A DNA stretch of 64,000 nt from Actinomadura parmotrematis (lineage in GTDB: Bacteria > Actinomycetota > Actinomycetes > Streptosporangiales > Streptosporangiaceae), in contig NZ_JAIBOA010000017.1 of assembly GCF_019458805.1 (NCBI RefSeq), positions 113,344 to 177,343 of the forward strand. Direction: 5' to 3'. The notes beneath the pieces were generated by a model, which saw only the letters and a list, made by a program, of their open reading frames with translations, had not been told where the DNA came from and searched no databases. Positions 26,232 to 35,800 of this stretch are shown here, in pieces. Positions within the stretch are counted from its first letter, which is position 1, and each line of letters starts with the position of its first letter. The translations under genes and the position numbers were made by a program.

Positions 26232-27605
26232 ATGACCGAACGGCTGCTGGTGATCGGCGGGGACGCCGCCGGGATGACCGCCGCGTCCCAGGCGCGCCGC
26301 CTGCGCGACCGCGCCGACCTGGAGATCGTCGCCGTCGAGCGCGGCCACTTCACCTCCTACTCCGCCTGCGGCATCCCCTACTACGTCGGCGGCGACGTCG
26401 CCGACGCCGGCGACCTCGTCGCGCGCACCCCCGAGGAGCACCGCGCCAAGGGCATCGACGTCCGGCCTGCGACCGAGGCCGTCGAGATCGACACCGGCCG
26501 CGGCCGGGTCCGGCTCCGCGACCTGGCGACCGGCGCCGAGACCTGGGAGGGCTACGACCGGCTCGTCGTCGCGACCGGCTCGGTGCCGACCCGGCCCGAC
26601 CTGCCCGGCGCGGACGCCGAGGGCGTGCACGGCGTGCAGATCCTCGACGACGGCCTCGCCATCCGCCGCGTCCTGGAGCGCGACAGGCCCGCCCGCGCCG
26701 TCGTGGTCGGCGGCGGCTACATCGGCCTGGAGATGGCCGAGGCGCTGGTCAAGCAGGGCCTGAACGTCAGCCTGGTCGACGGCGCCGAGCAGCCGATGCG
26801 GACCCTGGACCCCGAGATGGGCGCGCTCGTCGCCGACGCCCTGCGCGGCATCGGCGTCGAGCTCCACCTCGGCGAGCGGGTCGAGGGCTTCGAGACGACC
26901 GGCGGGCGGGTGACCGCCGTCACCACCGCCGAGCGGACGCTGCCCGCCGACATCGTGGTCCTCGGCCTCGGCGTCCGCCCGAACGTCGGCCTGGCGCGCG
27001 CCGCCGGCATCGAGATCGGCACGGTGGGCGGCATCGTCACCGACCGGCGGATGCGCACCGGCACCGACGGCGTCTGGGCGGCGGGCGACTGCGTGCAGAC
27101 CCGCCACCTGGTGTCGGGCGAGCCCGTCGCGATCGCGCTCGGCACGCACGCCAACAAGCAGGGGCGCGTCGCCGGCATCGACATCGGCGGCGGCTACGCC
27201 ACCTTCCCCGGCGTCGTCGGCACCGCCGTGTCCAAGGTCTGCCACGTGGAGGTCGCCCGCACCGGGCTGAACGAGCGCGAGGCCGCCGCGGCGGGCTTCG
27301 CGACCGTCACCGCGACGATCGAGTCCACCACCCGCGCCGGCTACCACCCCGGCGCCACGAAGATCCGCGCCCGGCTCGTCGCCGAGCGGCGGAGCGGCCG
27401 CCTGCTCGGCGGGCAGATCGTCGGCGAGGAGGGCGCGGCCAAGCGCATCGACGGCCTCGCCATCGCGCTCTGGAACGGCATGACCGTCGAGCAGATGACC
27501 GGCCTCGACCTCGCGTACGCGCCGCCGTTCGCGCCGGTGTGGGATCCGGTGCTCGTCGCGGCCCGCAAGGCGGCCGAGCTGGTCGAGAAGGACCTGCGTT
27601 CCTGA
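26232..27605 (+). CDS. CoA-disulfide reductase-like FAD/NAD(P) oxidoreductase
   Basis: A 457-residue single-cysteine pyridine-nucleotide disulfide oxidoreductase. The FAD motif VIGGDAAGMTAAS is at the N-terminus. The redox Cys lies in FTSYSACGIPYYVGG (about residue 43), as in CoA-disulfide reductase and NADH oxidase. The NAD(P) motif VVGGGYIGLEMAEAL (about 155-170), FAD motif VWAAGDCVQT and a dimerisation domain with YHPGATKIRARLV complete it. It would reduce low-molecular-weight disulfides or oxygen. The ATG follows AGGGGAG. The next gene begins 36 nt after it with its own promoter-like element. Confidence 0.92.
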   Translation: MTERLLVIGGDAAGMTAASQARRLRDRADLEIVAVERGHFTSYSACGIPYYVGGDVADAGDLVARTPEEHRAKGIDVRPATEAVEIDTGRGRVRLRDLATGAETWEGYDRLVVATGSVPTRPDLPGADAEGVHGVQILDDGLAIRRVLERDRPARAVVVGGGYIGLEMAEALVKQGLNVSLVDGAEQPMRTLDPEMGALVADALRGIGVELHLGERVEGFETTGGRVTAVTTAERTLPADIVVLGLGVRPNVGLARAAGIEIGTVGGIVTDRRMRTGTDGVWAAGDCVQTRHLVSGEPVAIALGTHANKQGRVAGIDIGGGYATFPGVVGTAVSKVCHVEVARTGLNEREAAAAGFATVTATIESTTRAGYHPGATKIRARLVAERRSGRLLGGQIVGEEGAAKRIDGLAIALWNGMTVEQMTGLDLAYAPPFAPVWDPVLVAARKAAELVEKDLRS

Positions 27606-27610
27606 TCTTT

Positions 27611-27633
27611 TTGTCCGCCCCGTCCTCTACGGT
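27611..27633 (+). promoter_or_regulatory. Candidate PafBC-type DNA-damage promoter before the DUF4132 pair
   Basis: TTGTCCGCC (27611-27619), exactly 8 nt, TACGGT (27628-27633), then 8 nt to the ATG at 27642. Matches the TTGTCRGTG-N8-TANNNT architecture: the TTGTC core is perfect, but the R position is C. No ribosome site exists, so a nearly leaderless mRNA is expected. Confidence 0.55.
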
Positions 27634-27641
27634 GTGGGCTC

Positions 27642-30600
27642 ATGGACGACCCCTCCCCGGTGCTCCCGGCCGCGTGGCGCGCGCGCCTGCACCCCCGGCG
27701 CGGCGGCACGCCGGTCCCCCCTCCCGCCGCCGACGCGGCCCGCGCCGCCGAGGCGCGCGCCCTGCTGGACGCCTACGCGCCGCTGCACGACCGGATCGTG
27801 ATCGCCGGAGAGGGCGAGGCGGAGCTGGAGCGCGCCGCGGCCGCCCACCTCGCCGGCGCGGCGTCCCCGCTGGGCGCCGCGGCCGTCGCGGCGCTGATCG
27901 ACGCGGGGGAGAGCGGTTTCCACAACGACCTCCGCACGCCCTTCGCGCACGCCTGGCTGGCCGACCACGGCCCGGCCTTCGCCGCCGCCGCGCTCGTCGC
28001 CGCGAGCGACATGGAGGCGCGGCCGGAGAAGTGGCACTCCGACGAGCAGGAGCAGCGCCGCAGCCTGCACTACCGCAAGCCCGACCGCATCACCTACTTC
28101 CATATGGAGAACCTGCTGCCCGTCCGCGCGGCCCTCGCGGCGGCCGGCGACGAGGAGTACCGGCGCGCCGTCGCCCTGCTCGACCCGATGCGGACGAGCA
28201 CCGCGCGCCGCATCGTCGCCGCCTACCTGCTGCCGACCGAGACCGCCTGGGTGGACGAGGCGCTCCAGCGCGAACCGGTCGACGACAACGGGCGGCCCGC
28301 CCACGCGAGCTGGATGATGATGGCCGCGGCCGGCACCGCCGCGCAGGTCAAGGCGCTCTGCGCGTGGCAGTGCCGCTACCACTACGTGTTCGACGTCGGA
28401 CCCATCGCCAGCCTCGTGGACGGCGCGCGCGCGGACGCGCTGCCGTTCCTGGAGGAGCTCCTCGACGGCCCCTACTTGAGGGCCGGGGAGCGCAAGCGCC
28501 TGTTCAAGGCGCTGTCGGTGATCCCCGCCGACGGGGCGTTCGGGGCCCTGCTGCGCCGGATCGCGCAGCCCGGCGCCACCGTCGCCCTCACGGCCATGGC
28601 CAAGTCCTTCCCCGACCGCGCCGCCCGCCTGCTGCCGGCGTCGTCCGATCCCAGGGCCGCCGCCCTGCTCGCCGAGATCACCGGCACGGACGCGCCGGCG
28701 GACGACGGCGACACCGAGGGGCTGCCCGCCCTCCTGGTCTCCCCGCCCTGGACGCGGGCGCGCAAGGCCAAGCCCGCCGTCGTCACCGGCCTCACCGCGC
28801 CCACCGGGCGGCGGACGGCCTGGCGCGACGGCGAGCGCGAGGAGTGGCGCGCGACCGACTACTACCAGTGGTCGTGGCGCAGCGAGGTCGCCGACTGGGA
28901 CGCCGTCCTCGCCCAGCACCGCAAGGACACCTACCGGTACGGCGGCGAGGACGCGCTGCTGCTCGGCCGCGGCCCCGAGGAGCTGATCCGCCCGCTGCTC
29001 GCCGACTGGCGCCCCCGCCCCTCCTGGAACGTCGACACGTGGATGCGGGTCGCCGTCGCCCGCTTCGAGCTGGACGCGCTCCCGGTCGTCCTGCATTACG
29101 CCGCGGCGCAGCCCGCCGTCTGCGGCGGCCTGCTGCTGCCTTACCTGACGCCCGAGACCGCGGGCCTCGCCGCCGACTGGCTGGCCCGGCTGAAGAAGGC
29201 CCGCACCCCGGCCGCCGCCTGGTTCGACCGGCACCGCCTGGCCGCCGTCCCCTACCTGGTGCCCGCCGCCGTCGGCAAGGCGGGCGCCGCGCGCCGCGCC
29301 GCCGAGAACGCCCTCCGCCACGTCGCGTCCCTCACCTCCGCCGGCGAGGTGACCGGCGCCGCCCGCGAAGCCCACGGTGACGCCGCCGCCGGCGCGGTGG
29401 CGGCCCTGCTCGCCACCGATCCGCTCGACGTCGTCCCCGCCCGGATCCCCCGGCCCGGCGAGTGGGCCGACGCGGCGCAGCTGCCCCGGCCCGTCCTCCG
29501 CGACGGCCGCCGCGAGTTGCCGCCCGCTGCGACCGCCCACCTCATCACGATGCTGGCGATGGGCGACGACTACGCGGGCGCCGCCGCCGTCCGCGACCTG
29601 TTCACCCCGGCCTCCCTCGCCGAATTCGGCTGGGCGCTGTTCGAGCGCTGGCGCATGTACGGGATGCCGTCCAAGGACGGCTGGGCGCTCACGCAGCTCG
29701 CGGTGACCGGCGACGACGGCACCGTCCGCCGCCTGACTCCCGTCATCCGGGCCTGGCCAGGCGAGGGCGGCCACACCCGCGCCGTCACCGGACTGGACGT
29801 GCTCGCCGCCATCGGCACCGACGTCGCCCTCATGCATCTGCACGGCATCGCGCAGAAGGTGAAGTTCCGCGCTTTGAAGACGCGCGCGCAGGAACGCATC
29901 GCCGAGGTCGCCGACGGCCTCGGGCTGACTCCCGACCAGCTCGCTGATCGCCTCGTCCCCGACTTCGGCCTGGACGGTCTCGTCCTCGACTACGGGCCGC
30001 GCTCGTTCACCGTCGGGTTCGACGAGCAGCTGAAGCCCTACGTCCTCGCCCAGGACGGCAAGCGCTTGAAGGCGCTGCCGAAGCCGGGCGCCAAGGACGA
30101 CCCGGACAAGGCGCCCGCCGCCCATGCCCGCTTCGCCGGGCTGAAGAAGGACGTGCGGACCGTCGCCGCCGACCAGGTGCGCCGTATGGAGGCCGCCATG
30201 GTCGCGCAGCGCCGCTGGACGGCCGCCGAGTTCACCGCCCTGTTCGCCGGCCACCCGCTGATGCGGTACCCGACGTCCCGCCTGGTCTGGATCACCGGCG
30301 GCGGGACGGCGTTCCGCGTCGCCGAGGACGGCACGCTCGCCGACGTCCGCGACGACGCGTGGGAGCTGCCGGCGGACGCCGAGGTCCGCATCGCGCACCC
30401 GCTCGACCTGGACGTGCCCGCCTGGTCGGAGGTGTTCGCCGACTACGAGATCCTGCAGCCGTTCGCCCAGCTCGCCCGGCCCGTCCACGCCCTCACCGGC
30501 GAGGAGCGGGCGGGCGCGCGCCTCGCCCGGTTCGAGCACCGCACGGTGCCCGCGCTGCGGCTGCTCGGGCTGGAGCGGCGCGGCTGGTCGCGGGCCGCGC

Positions 30601-30851
30601 CGATGGACGCCGGCGTCCAGAGCTCGATCAGCCGGCCGGTGCCCGGCGGCCGCCACCTCGTCATCGCCCTGGACCCCGGCATCGTCGTCGGGCTCGTGGA
30701 GGAGTTCGAGGAGCAGTCGCTGGAGGCGGTCTACCTGGCGACGACGCCCGACGACTGGGGGCCGCGCGAGGGGCGGACCGTGCCGCTCGCCGAGCTGGAC
30801 GCCATCACCGCGTCCGAGATCATCGAGGACCTGACCGGGGTGACGGCGTGA
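27642..30851 (+). CDS. DUF4132 protein, full length (paralogue 1)
   Basis: A 1069-residue soluble protein of the YehI/MolR-like DUF4132 family. The N-terminal two-thirds is helical repeat-like (HEAT-type inference). The DUF4132 core lies at about 745-930, with ADRLVPDFGLDGLVLDYGPR, FTVGFDEQLKPYV, ALPKPGAKDDPDKAPAAHARF, LKKDVRTVAADQVRRME and FRVAEDGTLADVRDD. A C-terminal block (YEILQPFAQLARPVHAL) ends near 1060. The function is not established. In E. coli, yehI neighbours a MoxR-VWA-SWIM set, but here paralogue 1 stands away from that set. It is translationally coupled (GTGA) to paralogue 2. Confidence 0.88.
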   Translation: MDDPSPVLPAAWRARLHPRRGGTPVPPPAADAARAAEARALLDAYAPLHDRIVIAGEGEAELERAAAAHLAGAASPLGAAAVAALIDAGESGFHNDLRTPFAHAWLADHGPAFAAAALVAASDMEARPEKWHSDEQEQRRSLHYRKPDRITYFHMENLLPVRAALAAAGDEEYRRAVALLDPMRTSTARRIVAAYLLPTETAWVDEALQREPVDDNGRPAHASWMMMAAAGTAAQVKALCAWQCRYHYVFDVGPIASLVDGARADALPFLEELLDGPYLRAGERKRLFKALSVIPADGAFGALLRRIAQPGATVALTAMAKSFPDRAARLLPASSDPRAAALLAEITGTDAPADDGDTEGLPALLVSPPWTRARKAKPAVVTGLTAPTGRRTAWRDGEREEWRATDYYQWSWRSEVADWDAVLAQHRKDTYRYGGEDALLLGRGPEELIRPLLADWRPRPSWNVDTWMRVAVARFELDALPVVLHYAAAQPAVCGGLLLPYLTPETAGLAADWLARLKKARTPAAAWFDRHRLAAVPYLVPAAVGKAGAARRAAENALRHVASLTSAGEVTGAAREAHGDAAAGAVAALLATDPLDVVPARIPRPGEWADAAQLPRPVLRDGRRELPPAATAHLITMLAMGDDYAGAAAVRDLFTPASLAEFGWALFERWRMYGMPSKDGWALTQLAVTGDDGTVRRLTPVIRAWPGEGGHTRAVTGLDVLAAIGTDVALMHLHGIAQKVKFRALKTRAQERIAEVADGLGLTPDQLADRLVPDFGLDGLVLDYGPRSFTVGFDEQLKPYVLAQDGKRLKALPKPGAKDDPDKAPAAHARFAGLKKDVRTVAADQVRRMEAAMVAQRRWTAAEFTALFAGHPLMRYPTSRLVWITGGGTAFRVAEDGTLADVRDDAWELPADAEVRIAHPLDLDVPAWSEVFADYEILQPFAQLARPVHALTGEERAGARLARFEHRTVPALRLLGLERRGWSRAAPMDAGVQSSISRPVPGGRHLVIALDPGIVVGLVEEFEEQSLEAVYLATTPDDWGPREGRTVPLAELDAITASEIIEDLTGVTA

Positions 30852-32827
30852 ACCTGGAGGCCCCCGAGGGCCGCGAGCTGCGCTGGCTCGTCGGCGAGAA
30901 GCTCGCCTGGACCGCCGGGCCCTGCCCTGATCAGGACTGGGCCGGCCACGTCGAGAGCTACCTCGCCGGGAAGCTGACGTGGATCCCGTACCAGTCCGAC
31001 ATGTTCGTCTGCGGCCCCGAGGAGCTCGTCCGCCCGCTGCTCGCCGCCTGGCGGCCGGACGTCAACTACGAGTTCGCGCACCGGTTGAAGCGCATCGTGG
31101 CGCGCTTCGAGCTGGACGCCCACGACGCGGCCCTGCACGTCGCCAAGAAGAACCCGTTCGGCTCCGGGCCGGCGCTGATGCCGTTCCTCAGCACCGACGT
31201 GGCGCGCGCGATGGCCGACTGGCGGTTCCGCCTGAAGTCCGCGCGGGAGCTCACCGCCGCCTGGTTCGCCCGCCACGGCCTGGACACCGTCCCCTACCTG
31301 GTGCCCGACGCGCTCGGCAAGCGCAAGGCGCTCCGCGACCGGGCGCACGGGGCGCTCTGGCTCGTCGCCGCCGAGCACGGCCTGGACGCCGTCGTCGCGG
31401 CGGCCCGCACCGCCTACGGCGACGAGGCCGCGTCGGGCGTCGCCGCGCTCACCGAGCCCGCCGGGCCGCCGCCGAAGCCGGTACGGCTGCCCCGCTGGGC
31501 GGCGCCCGACATGCTGCCCGCGCCCGCGCGCGAGGACGGGACGCCGCTGGACGCCGACCGGTTCCGCGACCTGCTGCTGGCGCTCGCCGGGGACCGGCCC
31601 GCCGACACCGCCGGCCTCACCCGCGCGTCCCTCGCGGCGTTCGCGCTCGCCCTGTTCGAGGCGTGGCTCGCGGCGGGCACGCCGTCCCGCGAGAAGTGGG
31701 CGATGCGGACGCTCGGCCGGTACGGCGACGACGCCGCCGCCCGCCGCCTCGCCCCGCTGGTGCGCGAGTGGCCGAAGCAGAGCGGCCACGAGCGGGCCGC
31801 GCTCGGCGCGCGCGTCCTCGCCGAGATCGGCACCGACCTCGCCCTCGCCCACCTGTACGGCATCGCGGGCAAGACCCCCTACCCGGCGCTCCGCGACCGG
31901 GCCTGGCTGCGGCTGGAGGAGGTCGCGGCCGCCCGCGGCATGGCGCTGACCGAGCTGCTCGACCGGCTCGTCCCCGACTTCGGGCTGGACACGGTCGTCC
32001 TGGACTACGGTCCGCGCTCGTTCACCGTCGGCCTCGACGCCGCGCTGCGCCTCCAGGTGCTCCAGGACGGCAAGCCCCGCAAGGGCCTGCCGAAGCCGGG
32101 CCTGAAGGACGACGCCGCGCTCGCCGAGGCGGCCCGCCGCCGCCTCGCCGACCTGCGCAAGGACGTGCGGGGCGTGGTGTCGGACCAGCTCGCCCGGCTG
32201 GAGTGGGCGATGACGTCGGGCCGCACCTGGGCGCCCGCCGACTTCCGCGCCCACGTCGCCGGGCACGCCATCGTCGGGCGGATCGCCTCCCGCCTGGTCT
32301 GGCACGACCTCGGCGGCCGGGCGTTCCGCATCGCCGAGGACGGCACCTTCGCCGACGTCCACGACGACCCCTACGAGCTGTCGGCGGGCGGCCCGATCGG
32401 GCTCGCGCACCCGGTGGAGCTGGACGTCGCCGCGTGGGCGCGGGTGTTCGTCGACTACGAGATCCTGCAGCCGTTCGCGCAGCTGTCGCGCCCGGTGCAC
32501 CGCCTCACCGACGCCGAGCGCGGCGCGTCGCGGCTGGACCGGTTCGCCGGCGCGAAGGTCGCGACGGGCCGGCTGCTCGGCCTCACCCGCCGCGACTGGC
32601 AGCGCGGCGTCCCCCAGGACGGCGGCGTCGAGCACGAGCTCACGCTGCCGCTGGACGACGGCAGCGAGGTCGTCATCGACCTGGACCCCGGCATCGCGGT
32701 CGGCCTGGTGGACCTGTTCCCCGACAACACCCTCACCGCCGTCCGCATCTCCCGCGGCACCTTCGGCGACCTCGGCCCCATCACCGCCTCGGAGATCCTC
32801 GCCGACCTCACCGCCCTCACCTCCTGA
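30848..32827 (+). CDS. DUF4132 protein, N-terminally short (paralogue 2)
   Basis: A 659-residue DUF4132 protein starting at GTG inside the stop of paralogue 1. It aligns by eye with the last ~640 residues of paralogue 1: FVCGPEELVRPLLAAWRP against GPEELIRPLLADWRP, RIVARFELDA, the DUF4132 core at about 355-520 (LVPDFGLDTVVLDYGPRSFT, KGLPKPGLKDD, FRIAEDGTFADVHDD), and YEILQPFAQLSRPVHRL. The N-terminal ~420 residues of the full form are absent. This looks like a tandem duplication with loss of the front half; the two products may act together. Confidence 0.87.
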   Translation: MNLEAPEGRELRWLVGEKLAWTAGPCPDQDWAGHVESYLAGKLTWIPYQSDMFVCGPEELVRPLLAAWRPDVNYEFAHRLKRIVARFELDAHDAALHVAKKNPFGSGPALMPFLSTDVARAMADWRFRLKSARELTAAWFARHGLDTVPYLVPDALGKRKALRDRAHGALWLVAAEHGLDAVVAAARTAYGDEAASGVAALTEPAGPPPKPVRLPRWAAPDMLPAPAREDGTPLDADRFRDLLLALAGDRPADTAGLTRASLAAFALALFEAWLAAGTPSREKWAMRTLGRYGDDAAARRLAPLVREWPKQSGHERAALGARVLAEIGTDLALAHLYGIAGKTPYPALRDRAWLRLEEVAAARGMALTELLDRLVPDFGLDTVVLDYGPRSFTVGLDAALRLQVLQDGKPRKGLPKPGLKDDAALAEAARRRLADLRKDVRGVVSDQLARLEWAMTSGRTWAPADFRAHVAGHAIVGRIASRLVWHDLGGRAFRIAEDGTFADVHDDPYELSAGGPIGLAHPVELDVAAWARVFVDYEILQPFAQLSRPVHRLTDAERGASRLDRFAGAKVATGRLLGLTRRDWQRGVPQDGGVEHELTLPLDDGSEVVIDLDPGIAVGLVDLFPDNTLTAVRISRGTFGDLGPITASEILADLTALTS

Positions 32828-32839
32828 CCGCCGGCCCCG

Positions 32840-35800
32840 TCAGCAGGTCGCGCGGTAGGGGATGCCGTAGTCCTTGCGGACGTTCCGGTCCCACTCCCGC
32901 CGGGTGAGGCCGCCGGTCTGTTTGCAGAGCGCGGCCCGGAGGGGGCGGGTGCCGACGAGGTGGGTGACGAGCTTGGCGTCGTCCTCGCCGACGCTGTAGA
33001 GGCGGGTGCCGTCGGCGCTGAACGCCAGGGCGTCGATCACGGTGTCGGTGCCGGTGGTGTGGCCGGTGAGGGCGAGGCCGAGGTGGCGCTGCGTCGCCAC
33101 GTCCCACACGTCGATCCTGCCCTTGCTGTCGGCGGTCGCGGCGAGCCGTCCATCGGGGGACAGGGCGGTGATCGGGGTCTTGCCCTCGGGCAGGCGGACC
33201 GGGGCGCCCCGCTGCTTCAGGGTGGCGGCGTCCCAGAAGATGAGGGTGCGCTGGTTCACCACGCCCTCGACGGTCGCCAGGACGCCCTGCGGGTTCAGCG
33301 CCTGCACGGTCCGGCTCACCAGGGGCGCGCCGAGCGCGCCGGGCGGGACGGCCGTGCGGCCGGAGGGGAACGCGACGACGCCGAGGTCGGTGGCCGACAC
33401 GACGCGGCGCCCGTCCTTGCTCCAGACGATCCGGATGTCGGCGTCGCCGACCGTCGAGCGCTGCGCGGCGGCGCGGGCCTCGCCGAGGCGGCGGCCGGTG
33501 GCGGCGTCGAAGAACGTCAGCACGCTCGGCTTGGTGGAGGTGAGGACGGCCAGCGCCCTGCCGTCGGGGGAGAAGGACGGCAGCGGCCGGCCGGCGAGGG
33601 GCGGCGGCCCGGCGGCGATCGTGGTGCGCCGGGTGCGGGCCCGCACGTCCCAGACCTCGATGGCCCCGGCCTCGCCGGGCAGGGCGAGGAACCGGCCGTC
33701 GGGGGACAGGGCCGTCCCGCCGCTGAGGGGGTGGCCGACGGCGAGGTCGCCGCGGCGGGCGCCGGTCGCGGTGTCCCAGACCTGCACGGTGCCGGGGAAG
33801 GAGCTGGAGGCGACGGCGAGCGTGCGGCCGTCGCCGCTGATCGCCGAGTGCGCGCTGAGCTCGGCGAAGCGGATCCCGCCGGTGAAGGCGGACACGTCGA
33901 TGGTGCGGACGCGGTCCTGCTCGTCGACGCAGCGCAGGGTCGTGCCGTCGCGGCCGAAACGGGTGCCGTTGCACATCGCGTCGGGCGTGTAGTGCAGGTA
34001 CGGGCCCTCGCCGGTGCCGATCTCGGTGCTCCACATCGTCATGTCCATGGCGATGTAGCGGCCGTCCCGGCTGAAGTCCAGGTCGGGTGCGTCCACGCCG
34101 TTCGGGACTTTCAGCGTCGTCCGTACCTCGCGGGTGCGCGCGTCCAGGACGGCGATGGTGTCGCCGACGCGGGTGGCGAGGAAGCGGCCGTCGGGGCTGA
34201 ACGTCGTGCCCTGGAACTGGCGGGCGTCGGCGAACGGGTACTGGTGCGGGCGGCTGTGGGCGCCGGGCAGCTCCTTGCCGGTGGCGAGGTCCCACCAGGC
34301 GAGGCGCATCCGGTCCTTGCCGGCCTCCAGCGGCATGACCATGGACCGCTCGTCGGGGGACATCGCGGGCCCCCACACGCTGTTCTTGCCGGCGGCGCGG
34401 AACAGCTCCCGGCCGGTGGCGGCCTCCACCACCGTGATCTGCCCGTCGAGCGTGCGCACCAGCTTCGCGCCGGTGGGGCTGAGCCAGAGGCCGGCGCCCG
34501 CCGGGTGCTTGTAGGGCAGCGGGCGGGCGGCGCCCGTCGCCACGTCCCAGAAGACCTGGGTGCCGTCCTTCTGGAGGGTGAACAGGCGGGCGCCGTCCAG
34601 GGTGAGGTCCATCCCGGCGAGCGGCGCGCCGGTCACCGCCAGGGTGCGGACGACGCGGCGGGCGCCGGCGTCCGCGATGATGATCCTGCCGGTCGCGGGC
34701 TTCCAGAACACGGTCGGGCCGCCGCCCGCCGGGTACACCTGGTTCCACGAGCCGTCGGTGCCCGGCGGCGCCCAGATGTCGCGCTCCCACTGGGAGTTCA
34801 GGGCGAGCAGCGCGTCGTGGGCGTCGGGGACGTCCCCGGCGAGGGACGCCGCCGCGACGGCGAGGCGGCGCGCGAGCGTCGGGTCGGTGCGGCGGAGCTG
34901 CAGGGCGCGGGCGGCGAGCTGGCGGCCCACGGCCGAGTCGCGCTGCGCCGAGACGGTGTCGTTGGCCTTGGCGAGGTTCCAGCTCTGCGCGCCGGCGGTG
35001 CCGCCCGCCAGGAGGGCGACCAGCAGCAGGGCGGCGAGCGCGCCGGTCACCGCGGTGCGGGTCCGGGCGCGGCGGCGGGTCTGCTCGACCGACGCCTTCA
35101 GGAAGTCGCGCTCGGCGGGGTTCAGCGTGATGTGGCGGCGGCCCGCCGACGCCCAGCCGAGCGCGTCGTCCAGCCGCGATCCCTGCAGCAGGTCGGTGGG
35201 CTTGCGGCCGCCGCCGTCCCAGCGGTGGGTGGCGTCGGCGAGGACGTGGTGGTGGTCCAGGCCGTCGCGCTCGGCCTCGAACCACTCGCGCAGGCGCGGC
35301 CAGGCGCGCAGCAGGGCCGGGGTGGTCAGCCGGACCGTGCCGCCGGAGCCGTGGAGCAGGCCGGCGTCGCCGAAGGCGGTGAGCACGCGGTGCACGGTGC
35401 CGGGGTCGGCGTCGCCGTCGCTGAAGTCGCCGACGGGCACCGTGCAGAGGACGTCGCCCGCCCGGGCGCGCGCGGCGAGCATGCGCAGCAGGATGCGCGG
35501 GACGGCCTGCCGCGCCTGCGGGTCCAGCCCGCCGTAGGCGCGCTCGGCGAGGGCGCCGAGCGTCGGCGGGAACGTCATCGACGGCTGGACGGTCCCGGCG
35601 GCGGCCTGCTTGCCGGCCTCCAGCGGGTCGGGCCGCCGGCCGCCGATGAGCCCGGCGAGGACGTCCTCGGGGCGCGGCCGCTCGTCCGGATCCTGGCGGA
35701 GCGCCGCCTCGACGAGGCCGCGCAGCGGTTCGGCGAGCACGCCGGTGTCGGGCCGCAGGGTGGTGATCTGGTGCATGAGGACGGGCAGGGTGTCGCCGTC

